Below are positions 51,524 to 60,396 of a DNA stretch of 64,000 nucleotides, piece after piece. The stretch comes from CAIKMD01 sp035552195. Its GTDB lineage: Bacteria; Pseudomonadota; Alphaproteobacteria; ATCC43930; CGMCC-115725. Every line of letters starts with the position of its first letter. Within the stretch, counting starts at the first letter, position 1. The stretch lies in assembly GCA_035552195.1 (NCBI GenBank), contig DASZLU010000006.1, positions 1-64,000 of the forward strand, given 5' to 3'. Both the position numbers and the translations under genes were made by a program. Under the pieces are notes generated by a model. That model made no database searches. It had not been told where the DNA came from and saw only the letters and a list, made by a program, of their open reading frames with translations.

Positions 51524-52690
51524 TTAAGCGCGGCCCCAGAGCTTCTTGGTCGCGAGCCGCGCGCCGTCCACCAAAGCGCCCAGTTTCGCATAGGCGACGC
51601 GGCTGTCGACGCGCGCGCTGCCGCCGGCGAAGGTCTCGAAACCGCAATCGACGGCGGCGATCACACGCCCGCGGCCGACGCTATTGGCATAGTTGCAGAT
51701 GCGTTGCGACACGAGTTCGGGATGCTCGACGAAATTCGTGGCGGTATCGATCACGCCCGGCATCAGCGCCATGCTGTCCGGCAGCTTCACGCGTTGCCAC
51801 AGCTCCCACTCATGGGCGTGGCGCGGATTGGCGCCTTCGAACGATATGACGGCGGCTTTCGCCTTCAGCACTGCGGGTAGGATCATTTCGAGCGGCACGT
51901 CATGCATATGGGGGCCTTCGTAATTGCCCCAGCAGAGATGCAATCGCACACTTTCGGCCGGCACGTTCTTCAAGGCGTCGTTCAAGATCTCGATGCTGAT
52001 ATGGCATTGGCGGACGAATTCCGCATCGCTCACCGTCGAGAACACGCTCATGCGGCCGGAAGCGAGATCGGGGCAATCGAGCTGCAAGATGAAGCCCGCC
52101 TTGACGATCGCCTCGTACTCCTCGCGCATCGCCGCGCCGACGGCGGCGCGATAATCCGCGCTATCCTTGTAGTGGAAATTCGGATGGAAGCGCGACACCA
52201 CGCCCGGCGACGCCGCGCTCATGAAGACGCTCTTGGCGCCCGCCTTCGCCGCCGCCGCCTTCAGATGCGCAATATCGCGCTCGACCAGCGTGCGGTCTTT
52301 CACCGCGACCGGCCCGACGCACGCGAGCAGGCGCCGCGATTCCGGTCCCGAGGTCGCGCCCGGCCGCGCATAATATTCAGGAAACGCCGCACGGTCGGGA
52401 CTTTTCTCAACCGGCCATTTCGATTTGTCGACATCGCCGAAACCGGTGAGACGCTGCTGGATGTAGGTGGCGTAAGACGCCTTGCTCGCCTCGCCGTCAT
52501 TGACGACATCGATACCGACCGAGACCTGCTTAGCGACGACATCGTCGACGGCGCGCGCGATCGTATTGTCGAATTCGGCGGGATCGATGGCTTCGTCGCG
52601 ATCGCGGCGCTTCAGCAGCGCGATGACATCCGGCGGCCGCGGCAGGCTGCCGACATGCGTCGTCTGAATCCGATCCGTATTGCGCTGCAT
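51524..52690 (-). CDS. MetE-like (cobalamin-independent methionine synthase C-terminal fold) protein
   Basis: 388 residues, about half of MetE, corresponding to its catalytic barrel. THVGSLPRP at the start, and the zinc-ligand set: HLCWGN (H-x-C), the Glu in SFEGANPRH and the Cys in AVDCGFETFAGG. Free-standing homologues include alkyl-transferases such as epoxyalkane:coenzyme M transferase and many proteins of unknown substrate. Placed between the CoA ligase and HCHL genes (gaps of 4-5 bases), it probably moves an alkyl or methyl group from the pathway substrate to a thiol, which is inferred. Confidence 0.83.
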   Translation of the reverse strand: MQRNTDRIQTTHVGSLPRPPDVIALLKRRDRDEAIDPAEFDNTIARAVDDVVAKQVSVGIDVVNDGEASKASYATYIQQRLTGFGDVDKSKWPVEKSPDRAAFPEYYARPGATSGPESRRLLACVGPVAVKDRTLVERDIAHLKAAAAKAGAKSVFMSAASPGVVSRFHPNFHYKDSADYRAAVGAAMREEYEAIVKAGFILQLDCPDLASGRMSVFSTVSDAEFVRQCHISIEILNDALKNVPAESVRLHLCWGNYEGPHMHDVPLEMILPAVLKAKAAVISFEGANPRHAHEWELWQRVKLPDSMALMPGVIDTATNFVEHPELVSQRICNYANSVGRGRVIAAVDCGFETFAGGSARVDSRVAYAKLGALVDGARLATKKLWGRA

Positions 52691-52694
52691 GGCC

Positions 52695-53528
52695 CTATTC
52701 CTTGCGCTGATATTGGCCGAGACCGGGGCGATAGGTCTTCTCGTCGAGGAATTGCGTCATACCCTGGGCGCGGCCCTTCTCGGGGTCGGTGAGACGAAGC
52801 TGGTCGAGCTTAGCCATCAGATAATCCTCCGACGCGTCCCACGACATCTCTTCCTGCTTGCGCCAAGCGTTCTTGATCGCGCGGATCGCGGCGCGATTCT
52901 TCGAGAGCAGCTTCACCGCAAGCTCGCGCGTCTTCTCCTTGAGCTCGGCACGCGGATAGGAGAATTTGACCAGTCCCATCGCCGCGGCTTCCTTGCCGTC
53001 GAAGGTATCGCCGGTCAGCGCGTAATAGAGCCCGTCGGTGTCGCGCATCTTGGACGCGATCGAGCGCAGCACGTTGCCGGCGGGAATGATACCCCAATTC
53101 ACCTCCGACAGGCCGAAGGTCGCCTCATCGGCGGCGATGGCGATGTCGCACGAGATCATCGGATTGAATCCACCGCCGAAGCACCAGCCATTGACCATGG
53201 CGATGGTCGGCTTCGGGAACGCTTTGAGACGCTGCATCTGCCAGATCTGCGCCTGCCGCGCGATCTGGCCCCATTCCTCGGGCGACTTCACATCGGATTC
53301 GCGGAAAAATTCCTTGAGGTCCATGCCGGCGGTGAAAGCATCGCCCGCACCCGTCAGCACCAGGACACCGCAGCGCTCGTCGATCTCCAGCGCCTCGAGC
53401 ACCGCCGTCATTTCTTTGTTGAGCGTCGGGCTCATCGCGTTGCGCTTTTCCGGCCGGTTGAGCGTGACCCAGGCAATGCCCTGATCGAACTCCACCAATA
53501 CCGTATTGCCGCCGAGCTGCTCTGCCAT
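52695..53528 (-). CDS. Hydroxycinnamoyl/feruloyl-CoA hydratase-lyase homologue, copy 3
   Basis: 277 residues, colinear with HCHL. AGMDLKEFFRESD, GWCFGGGFNPMISCD, FGLSEVNWGIIPAGN, DYLMAKLDQ, PGLGQYQRKE. Catalytic glutamate E142 kept; HCHL Y75 is F74, Y239 is M238 and S123 is N122, so the polar phenol pocket is lost as in copy 2. 19 bases downstream of an acyl-CoA dehydrogenase and 4 bases upstream of the MetE-like gene. Confidence 0.8.
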   Translation of the reverse strand: MAEQLGGNTVLVEFDQGIAWVTLNRPEKRNAMSPTLNKEMTAVLEALEIDERCGVLVLTGAGDAFTAGMDLKEFFRESDVKSPEEWGQIARQAQIWQMQRLKAFPKPTIAMVNGWCFGGGFNPMISCDIAIAADEATFGLSEVNWGIIPAGNVLRSIASKMRDTDGLYYALTGDTFDGKEAAAMGLVKFSYPRAELKEKTRELAVKLLSKNRAAIRAIKNAWRKQEEMSWDASEDYLMAKLDQLRLTDPEKGRAQGMTQFLDEKTYRPGLGQYQRKE

Positions 53529-53547
53529 CTTTTGCCTCTCCCGTTAT

Positions 53548-54699
53548 CTATTGCGCCTTCAGCCCGAGTAGATTCGCGATGAGATTGCGCTGCATCTGCG
53601 AACTGCCGGCCGCCACCGTCGCGATACGCGCATCGCGGTAGTGGCGCTCCATATCGAATTCCTTGTTGTACCCATAGCCGCCGAAGATTTGCATGCCTTG
53701 GTTGGCGACCTGGGCATAGACTTCGGAGGCTTTGAGTTTCGCCATGGTGATCTCGCGCAGCGCATCCTGACCGTGATCGAGCAGCGCGGCGCAGCGATAG
53801 GTCAGCGCCCGCGCCGCCTCCACCTCGGTCATCATGTCGGCAAGCATATGGGCGATCGCCTGGAATGTGCCTATGGGCCGGCCGAATTGCTTGCGCTCTT
53901 TGGCATAGGCGAGCGCCATCTCGACACAACCGAGCGCCGAGCCGCAATCCGCCGCCGCCGCGACGACGCGCTCGGCCTGCAAACCGGAGAGGATGCAATC
54001 CCAGCCCTTGTTCTCGCCGCCGATCAGCCGATCCGCCGGCACGCGCACGTCTTTGAGGAATATCTCGTAGGTGCCGGTACAATAGCGCCCGAGCATGTCG
54101 AGCTTCTTGAGCTCGAGGCCCGGCGTGTCGTTGTCGATGAGGAAGAGCGACAGGCCCTGGCGGTAATGCGCTTTCGGGTCGGTGCGCACATACATGTTGA
54201 TGACGTTGTTCTTGGCGCCGGCGCCGGTCGCCCAGAGTTTCTGGCCGTTGATGACATAATGATGGCCATCGCGCACCGCCGTCGTCCGGATGGCGCCGAC
54301 ATCGGAGCCGGCATCGGGTTCCGACATCGAGATCGACATCTTGAGCTCGCCCTGGAGGAGCTTCGGCAGCCAATAGCGCTTCTGCTCTTCCGAGGCTTTG
54401 CGCTGCACGTTGAGGCCGCAGAAAGTGCTGCCCCCGATCATCATCGAGAGATCGGCGCTGACCTTTGCGATCTCCTCCATGATAATGCAGCTGTCGACCG
54501 CGCCGCCGTCGAGCCCGCCATAGGTCTCGGCGAAAGGCATGGCGATCAGACCGGCCTCGACCCAGGCGTCGTAAAGCTCGTAGGGATACCGCTTCTCGCG
54601 ATCGATTTGCCGCATCACCGCCGGCGGGCAGTGCTTGGCCATGAGCTTCTGCACACTATCGCGCAGCAGCACCTGCTCTTCGCTGAAGCGGCAATCCAT
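53548..54699 (-). CDS. Acyl-CoA dehydrogenase
   Basis: 383 residues. SISMSEPDAGSDVGAIRTTA (FAD/CoA loop), GQKLWATGAGAKNNV, KERKQFGRPIGTFQAIAHMLAD and GGYGYNKEFDMERHYRDARI. In place of the MCAD catalytic YEGT the sequence has AAGSSQMQR, but GLQAERVV supplies a glutamate where isovaleryl-CoA dehydrogenase has its base. This favours alpha-branched or bulky acyl-CoA. Strongly similar to the enzyme at 56184, with the MFS gene between them. Confidence 0.9.
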   Translation of the reverse strand: MDCRFSEEQVLLRDSVQKLMAKHCPPAVMRQIDREKRYPYELYDAWVEAGLIAMPFAETYGGLDGGAVDSCIIMEEIAKVSADLSMMIGGSTFCGLNVQRKASEEQKRYWLPKLLQGELKMSISMSEPDAGSDVGAIRTTAVRDGHHYVINGQKLWATGAGAKNNVINMYVRTDPKAHYRQGLSLFLIDNDTPGLELKKLDMLGRYCTGTYEIFLKDVRVPADRLIGGENKGWDCILSGLQAERVVAAAADCGSALGCVEMALAYAKERKQFGRPIGTFQAIAHMLADMMTEVEAARALTYRCAALLDHGQDALREITMAKLKASEVYAQVANQGMQIFGGYGYNKEFDMERHYRDARIATVAAGSSQMQRNLIANLLGLKAQ

Positions 54700-54708
54700 C
54701 GTGGGTTG

Positions 54709-56106
54709 CTACTCCCCAGCGCTCGCGGTGACCGGCACGGGATGATCCGCCGCGACGGCCGCGGCAGCCGCCTCGCCGCCGATAAAACGGCGCTTGTAGA
54801 CGATATCGAGGGCGATGCAGATGCAGGCCGCGATCAGGAACGGCGTTGCGACAATCATCAACGTCGTCTGCAGCGGCAGCATGGCCTGCAACAGATAGGC
54901 GGTCCCGAGGGGCCCGATGATCTGCGCCAGACGCCCCATCGCGCCGGCATAACCGATCCCTTGGCCGCGGATATGCGTCGGATAGAACACGCCGACCATG
55001 CCGTTGAACGAACCCTGGCACGCTTGCGAGAAGGAGAAGCAGAGCAGACCAAGAACCATGATCGTCGTTGGCGACAAATTCGGAATGCCGAGCCCGAGAA
55101 TGCCCGCCGATGAGACGAGAATCGCACCCGCGACCGCGACGGGGCCGAGCTTGTCGAAGAACCAGGCGACGACGACGACGCATACGATGCCGATGGCTGC
55201 GCCGTAGGAATACGTCAACGAGGCTTGCAACGGCGTCAGCTTCAACGTCTCCATCAACACGACGAACCAATTGGTCAAGGTCATGAAGGTCAGCGCTTCG
55301 AAGAAATAGCCGGCCCAGAGCAGCGGCGTAACAACGCGTTGATTGCCCTGGAAGAGCGGTTTGGGCGAGATGCTCTTGGCGCTTGGCTGCGCCGGCATGG
55401 TGAAACGCGTCTGCGGACCGATCTCCAATTCTGGCGCGAGGCGCTGGACGCGCCGGCGCAGCTCGGACGAATCCGGCTTATGCATGGTGAGATAGCGCAG
55501 CGATTCCGGCAGTACGAAATAGAGCGCCACGAACAGCAAAAGACCGAGGCTCGCCGGCAGGACGTACACGATCCGCCAGCCCCAAATCGGCAACAGCCAC
55601 GCCGCCACCTGGCCGACCGCGGCGATGCCGGTGGTGAAGCCAAGTACGCCGCACATCACCATGGTGACGCGGTAACGCTTCGGCGCGATCTCGACGAGAT
55701 AGGCGATCGCCGTCGGCATGATGCCGCCGGCGCCAAGTCCGACAACGAAACGATAAGCGCCGAGTTCGGTCAGCGTCGACGCGAAGCCGCTTGCCAGGGC
55801 CGGCAAGGTGTAGCAAAGCACGGCGCCGAGCGCCGCGGTGCGGCGGCCGTAGCGGTCGTTCACATAGCCGAAGAGATAGGCGCCGAGCAGCGCGCCGAAA
55901 TTGCCGAGGCTGAAGACCCAGCCGAGCTCGGTCTTCTGCGCCTGGAACGCGCGCAGGATCGCCGGCGCGCCCGCCAGCGGCCCGCTGAAATCGAAACCGT
56001 CAGCGAACACCATCATGAAAGCGAGGAACCAGATACCGATTTGAACCTTGCCGAGCTTGCGGCTTTCGACCAATTCGGCGACATCGACGAGTGAAGCTTG
56101 CGCCAT
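54709..56106 (-). CDS. MFS transporter, aromatic acid:H+ symporter-like
   Basis: 465 residues, twelve predicted spans. MVFADGFDFSGPLAGAPAI in the first helix carries the DGFD motif typical of the AAHS (PcaK/BenK) family, followed by the loop GYVNDRYGRRTAA and GLGAGGIMPTAIAYLVEIAPKR. It imports an aromatic or dicarboxylic acid with protons across the inner membrane. Central position between two acyl-CoA dehydrogenase genes makes it the likely entry step for this operon. Confidence 0.88.
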   Translation of the reverse strand: MAQASLVDVAELVESRKLGKVQIGIWFLAFMMVFADGFDFSGPLAGAPAILRAFQAQKTELGWVFSLGNFGALLGAYLFGYVNDRYGRRTAALGAVLCYTLPALASGFASTLTELGAYRFVVGLGAGGIMPTAIAYLVEIAPKRYRVTMVMCGVLGFTTGIAAVGQVAAWLLPIWGWRIVYVLPASLGLLLFVALYFVLPESLRYLTMHKPDSSELRRRVQRLAPELEIGPQTRFTMPAQPSAKSISPKPLFQGNQRVVTPLLWAGYFFEALTFMTLTNWFVVLMETLKLTPLQASLTYSYGAAIGIVCVVVVAWFFDKLGPVAVAGAILVSSAGILGLGIPNLSPTTIMVLGLLCFSFSQACQGSFNGMVGVFYPTHIRGQGIGYAGAMGRLAQIIGPLGTAYLLQAMLPLQTTLMIVATPFLIAACICIALDIVYKRRFIGGEAAAAAVAADHPVPVTASAGE

Positions 56107-56183
56107 GGTGTTCCTCCCGATCCCCTTATTATGTCGAGCCCGAAGCTTCGAGCCCGCGTCATTTCTAGGCCGCTGCGCGGCGC

Positions 56184-57344
56184 CTACGACACCTTATGTC
56201 CCATCAGATTGGCGATGAGGTTGCGCTGGATTTGCGAAGACCCGGCGGCGACGGTCGCGACGCGCGCGTCGCGATAGTGCCGCTCCATGTCGAATTCCTT
56301 GTTGTAGCCGTAACCGCCGAGCACCTGCATGCCCATGTTGGCGACCTTGGCATAGGTCTCGCCGCAATAGAGCTTGGCCATCGTGATCTCTTTGAGGGCG
56401 TTCTGACCCGACGCGACCATCCAAGCCGCGCGCCACATCAGCGAGCGGGCCGCTTCGACCTCGGTCTCCATATCGGCGAGCATATGGGCGATCGCCTGGA
56501 AGGTGCCGATCGGCTTGCCGAACTGCTTGCGCTCCTTGGCATAGGCCGACGCGAGATCGACCACGGCGCGCGCGCCGCCGCACGAGCCCGCCGCCGAAAC
56601 CACCCGCTCGACCTGCAGGCCCGACAGCACGAAGTCGAAACCTTTGTTAAGCCCCGCCTCGCCGCCGACCAGCCGGTCGGCCGGAATGCGCACGTCCTTC
56701 AAGAACATCTCGTAGGTGCCGGTACAGCGGCGACCGAGCATGTCGAGCTTGCGCAACTCGATGCCGGGCGTGTCCTTATCGACGAGGAAGAGCGACATGC
56801 CCTGGCGGTAATGGACCTTGTTGTCGGTCTTCACATAAAGGTTGATGACGTTGTTCTTGGCCGCGGCGCCGGTCGCCCACAGTTTCTGGCCGTTGATCAC
56901 CCATTCATTGCCGTCGAGCACGGCCGTCGTGCGCATCGCGCCGATATCCGAGCCGGCATCGGGCTCCGACATCGAGATCGACATGCGGATCTCGCCCGAC
57001 AACAATTTGGGCAGCCAATATTGCTTCTGCTCCTCGGTCGCCTTGCGCACGAGATTGAGGCCGCAGAACATGCTGCCGCCCAGCGCCATCGACAGATCGG
57101 TGCTGCTATAGGCGATCTCTTCGGTGACGATCGCCAGATCGATCGCATTGCCGCCGAGGCCGCCGTAGCTTTCGGGAAACGGCATCGCGAGAATGCCGGC
57201 CTTGATCCACTCGTCGTAAAGCTCGTAGGGGTAAGCCTGATCGTGCTCCAAGCGGCGGATGTAATCGGGCGACGCGTGCCTATCCATCAGCTTGCGCACG
57301 CTGTCGCGCAGCATCTTCTGTTCTTCGGTGAACCCGAAATCCAT
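56184..57344 (-). CDS. Acyl-CoA dehydrogenase
   Basis: 386 residues, a close paralogue of the 53548 gene. SISMSEPDAGSDIGAMRTTA, GQKLWATGAAAKNNV, LSGLQVERVVSAAGSCGG (glutamate at the isovaleryl-CoA dehydrogenase position), KERKQFGKPIGTFQAIAHML and VATVAAGSSQIQRNL (no glutamate at the MCAD position). 12 bases after the CaiB-type gene. Confidence 0.9.
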   Translation of the reverse strand: MDFGFTEEQKMLRDSVRKLMDRHASPDYIRRLEHDQAYPYELYDEWIKAGILAMPFPESYGGLGGNAIDLAIVTEEIAYSSTDLSMALGGSMFCGLNLVRKATEEQKQYWLPKLLSGEIRMSISMSEPDAGSDIGAMRTTAVLDGNEWVINGQKLWATGAAAKNNVINLYVKTDNKVHYRQGMSLFLVDKDTPGIELRKLDMLGRRCTGTYEMFLKDVRIPADRLVGGEAGLNKGFDFVLSGLQVERVVSAAGSCGGARAVVDLASAYAKERKQFGKPIGTFQAIAHMLADMETEVEAARSLMWRAAWMVASGQNALKEITMAKLYCGETYAKVANMGMQVLGGYGYNKEFDMERHYRDARVATVAAGSSQIQRNLIANLMGHKVS

Positions 57345-57356
57345 AAATCTGACTCC

Positions 57357-58556
57357 TTAGATCGCGCCGCCCTTGCGGAACGATTCGATTTCTTTGCTGC
57401 TGTAACCGAACTCGGCGAGGATCTCGTCCGCCTGTTCGGCATATTCAGGCGCGCCGGCGATCATCGTGGTCTTGGTGCGGCTGAGATTGACCGGCTGACC
57501 GATCAACGTGATGTCGCCCAGCGCCTTCGACTGCACCTTCTTGGCGATGCCGAGATGCTTCACCTGCGGATCGTTGAAGGCCTGGCCGATGTCGTAGACC
57601 GGACCACACGGGATGCCGCCGGCATTCATCTTCGCGACAACGCTTGCGGTGGTTTCTTTCGAGGTAATCTCGTTGATCAGGCCGTTGAGGGTCTCGCGAT
57701 GCTGGCGGCGCTCCTTGGGGTTCGCCCATTCCGGCTTCTCGCCCCATTCCGGCTTGCCGATAGCCTTACAGAAACGCTTCCACATCGGCGGGGTCGGCGC
57801 GATGTTGACGTAGCCATCGCTGGTCTTGAACGTGCCGGTCGGAACGCCGGTCGGGTGGTTGTTGCCCGCCTGCTTCGCGACCTCGTTCTTCATCAGATAG
57901 CGCGCGCCCTGGAAATCGAGGAAGAACAGCAGCGCCTCGAGCAGCGAGGTCTGCACCCATTGCCCCTCGCCCGAGCGCTCGCGCTCATGCAGCGCGGTCA
58001 GGATGCCGACCGCGGCGCACATGCCGGCGGCAACGTCTCCGACCGCGATGCCAACGCGCATCGGACCGCGGCCATCCTCGCCGGTGACCGACATCAAGCC
58101 CGACATGCCTTGCGCGATCTGATCGACGCCGGGCCGATCCTTATAGGGCCCGTCCTGGCCAAAGCCTGAAATCGAGGCGAGGATGATGCGCTTGTTGATC
58201 GCCTTCAGCGATTCATAATCGATGCCGAGGCGGTTCTTCACGTCGGGGCGATAATTCTCGACCACAATATCGGCCTTCGCGACCATCTTCTTGAAGATGG
58301 CGATACCGTCGGGGTTCTTGAGATCGAGCGCCATCGCTCGCTTGTTGCGATGGAGATTCTGAAAATCGGGATCGTGACGCGCCGAGAAATCGGACGGCCC
58401 AGCGCCGTCGCTGCCGCCTTCCTCGCGCGCATCGATCTTGATGACATTGGCGCCCCAATCGGCGAATTGGCGCACGCAGGTCGGACCCGAGCGCACCCGC
58501 GTCAGATCGAGAACCAGAAGATCGCTCAGCGCGGACGAGGCAGGACGAAAGGACAT
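57357..58556 (-). CDS. CaiB/BaiF family (class III) CoA transferase
   Basis: 399 residues. LLVLDLTRVRSGPTCVRQFADWGANVIKI at the N-terminus, KRAMALDLKNPDG, VENYRPDV, and the probable catalytic aspartate in RPGVDQIAQGMSGLM; GVPTGTFKTSDGYVNIA is the usual C-lobe motif. It swaps CoA between carboxylic acids without ATP, an alternative to the ADP-forming ligase for activating the substrate. Confidence 0.9.
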   Translation of the reverse strand: MSFRPASSALSDLLVLDLTRVRSGPTCVRQFADWGANVIKIDAREEGGSDGAGPSDFSARHDPDFQNLHRNKRAMALDLKNPDGIAIFKKMVAKADIVVENYRPDVKNRLGIDYESLKAINKRIILASISGFGQDGPYKDRPGVDQIAQGMSGLMSVTGEDGRGPMRVGIAVGDVAAGMCAAVGILTALHERERSGEGQWVQTSLLEALLFFLDFQGARYLMKNEVAKQAGNNHPTGVPTGTFKTSDGYVNIAPTPPMWKRFCKAIGKPEWGEKPEWANPKERRQHRETLNGLINEITSKETTASVVAKMNAGGIPCGPVYDIGQAFNDPQVKHLGIAKKVQSKALGDITLIGQPVNLSRTKTTMIAGAPEYAEQADEILAEFGYSSKEIESFRKGGAI

Positions 58557-58580
58557 TACGGAGGACTCCTAAACTAAAGG

Positions 58581-58666
58581 CGTCATCCCCGCGAAAGCGG
58601 GGGATCCACGGCACCAGACGAGACCGACATCCAGCCGCCTGGATGCTCGCTGTCGCGAGCATGACG
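58581..58666. repeat. Dispersed palindromic repeat (CCCGCGAAAGCGGG family)
   Basis: CGTCATCCCCGCGAAAGCGGGGGATCCACGG on one side (hairpin CCCCGC-GAAA-GCGGGG) and, in reverse orientation, CCGTCATGCTCGCGACAGCGAGCATCCAG on the other. In translation such copies give the familiar VIPAKAG string. Fills the gap between the CaiB gene and the hydrolase gene. Confidence 0.8.
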
Positions 58667-58676
58667 GGACAAGGTT

Positions 58677-59507
58677 TCACTTCCGCTTCGCTTCGACGGC
58701 GCCGATGAATTCGGCGACCATCTGATTGACGCGGTCGGGCTCTTCGAGATTCACACCGTGGCCGGTGTTGGGCAGGATTTCGAGCCGCGCGCCAAGCAAG
58801 GTCTCGGCGAGGAAACGGCTGGGCTTCTCGCACCCCTGATCGATACCGCCAAGCACGACCAGCGCCGGCACCCGCAGCGCCGCGATCTGGTCTTTATGGG
58901 CATAAAGCGGCGCCCGGCGCTTTTGCACACCGCGGATCGTGTTGGTCAGGCCTTGCACCGAGAACTTCTCGATGTCGGCGAGGAATTTCGCGTACTCGAC
59001 CGGACTCTTCTCTTTAAGCTTCAGCCGCGCCGGCGAGTTGGTGAAATTCTGTTTGATCTGTTCCAAACCGTTCTTGTCGATCTTCGCCGCCATCGCTTCC
59101 ATGAAAGCGGGGTATTCCTGCGGCGGCGTGTCCGAGCCGCTGCCGATGCTGCACAGGATCGCCGACCGCGCGCGGTTCGGATGCGCGATGGCGAACTGCA
59201 GCGCCGCGGCCGAGCCCATCGACACGCCCATCACATGCGCGTCTTTCTCGCCCGCGGCGTCGAGCACCGCGCCGATATCCGACGCGGCAATATCTTGCGA
59301 GTAGGCATCGATTGACGCCGGCACGTCGGACGGCGGATAGCCGCGCGCATTGAAAGTAATGCAACGATACTTGTCCTTCAGCACCGCAACCTGCAGATCG
59401 AAGGAATGGCAGGTTCCGGCGAGCTCATGCACGAAGACGATCGCCGGGCCGCTGCCCTGGCTCTCGTAATAAAGGCTGGTGCCATCGGCGGCTTTGGCTT
59501 GCGGCAT
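58677..59507 (-). CDS. Alpha/beta hydrolase
   Basis: 276 residues. Oxyanion strand VFVHELAG, nucleophile elbow GVSMGS (serine near residue 96), acid in LVVLGGIDQGCE and histidine in NTGHGVNLEEP. Related to 3-oxoadipate enol-lactonase and other ring-cleavage-product hydrolases (family resemblance only). The gene is 8 bases from the upstream SDR gene. Confidence 0.85.
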   Translation of the reverse strand: MPQAKAADGTSLYYESQGSGPAIVFVHELAGTCHSFDLQVAVLKDKYRCITFNARGYPPSDVPASIDAYSQDIAASDIGAVLDAAGEKDAHVMGVSMGSAAALQFAIAHPNRARSAILCSIGSGSDTPPQEYPAFMEAMAAKIDKNGLEQIKQNFTNSPARLKLKEKSPVEYAKFLADIEKFSVQGLTNTIRGVQKRRAPLYAHKDQIAALRVPALVVLGGIDQGCEKPSRFLAETLLGARLEILPNTGHGVNLEEPDRVNQMVAEFIGAVEAKRK

Positions 59508-59515
59508 GGTCGGCC

Positions 59516-60298
59516 TCAGGCGTTGGCGCTGCGATTGGCGATGCCGCCGTCGATCGTGACGACGGTACCGCTGATATAGTTCGAGAGCGGCGAGGCCAGG
59601 AACACGACCATCGGCGCCACTTCCTCGACCGTCGCCGGCCGGCCGTACGGCATGTGCTTGAAGCCTTCCATGTAACGGTTCTCGTCGCCGAGTTCGCGCT
59701 TCGCGCGCGTGCGGCCGAGGAATTCGATGCGGTCGGTCAGCACCGGCCCCGGATTGACCGCGAGCACACGCACGCCGTAATCGGGACTGCGCCCGCCCAT
59801 CGCGCGCGCGAAAGCCATCAGCGAGGCGTTGCCTGCCGCGCCGGCGATGTAGCCGAACTCCAGCTTCTCGCCGCCGAGGCCGCAGATGCAGATGATGACG
59901 CCGCTCTTGCGCTCGGCCATGTTCTTGAAATAGGCGCGCGTCAGGTTGACGTAGCCGAAGACTTTGAGATCCCAGCCCGCGCGCCAGGATTTGTCGTCGA
60001 CCTCGAAGATCGTGCCGCCGGGAATGGCGCCCGCGTTGTTGATGAGGATGTCGACGTTCGGATAGGTCGCGACCAGCTTGTCGCGCGAGGCCTGATCCGA
60101 AAGGTCGAGCGGCATGATGTCGACTTTGATCTTATGCTTCTCGCGCAGCTCCGCGGCGTTCTGCTCGAGCTGATCCTTGGAGCGCGCGGCAAGGATAAGG
60201 TTGACGCCTTCGGCCGCGAAAGCCCGCGCCACGCCGAGGCCGATCCCTTTCGATGCGCCGGTAATCAGCGCGGTACGGCCCGCGAGCTGCAAATCCAT
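59516..60298 (-). CDS. SDR-family protein with altered catalytic residues, copy 2
   Basis: 260 residues, clear homologue of the protein at 24426. TGASKGIGLGVARAFA for cofactor binding, DILINNAG, and C-terminal ISGTVVTIDGGI. The catalytic Ser region is ICICGLGGEK and the YxxxK region reads FGYIAGAAGNASLMAF, so neither Ser nor Lys is in place. Shared changes in both copies argue for a distinct subfamily, not random loss. Confidence 0.83.
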   Translation of the reverse strand: MDLQLAGRTALITGASKGIGLGVARAFAAEGVNLILAARSKDQLEQNAAELREKHKIKVDIMPLDLSDQASRDKLVATYPNVDILINNAGAIPGGTIFEVDDKSWRAGWDLKVFGYVNLTRAYFKNMAERKSGVIICICGLGGEKLEFGYIAGAAGNASLMAFARAMGGRSPDYGVRVLAVNPGPVLTDRIEFLGRTRAKRELGDENRYMEGFKHMPYGRPATVEEVAPMVVFLASPLSNYISGTVVTIDGGIANRSANA

Positions 60299-60396
60299 GA
60301 AAGGCGTCTCCCTTTATCTCGTTGGACGGCGCCATTTTTGCCCATGGGGCTTGGGGAATCAATTGGGCAGCGCAGTTTCCCGCGTAATCCTGGGCG

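Noticed and set aside
56196..58169. 657-codon plus-strand open frame opposite acyl-CoA dehydrogenase and CaiB genes
   Set aside because: Crosses a gene boundary on the other strand and shows no recognisable domain.
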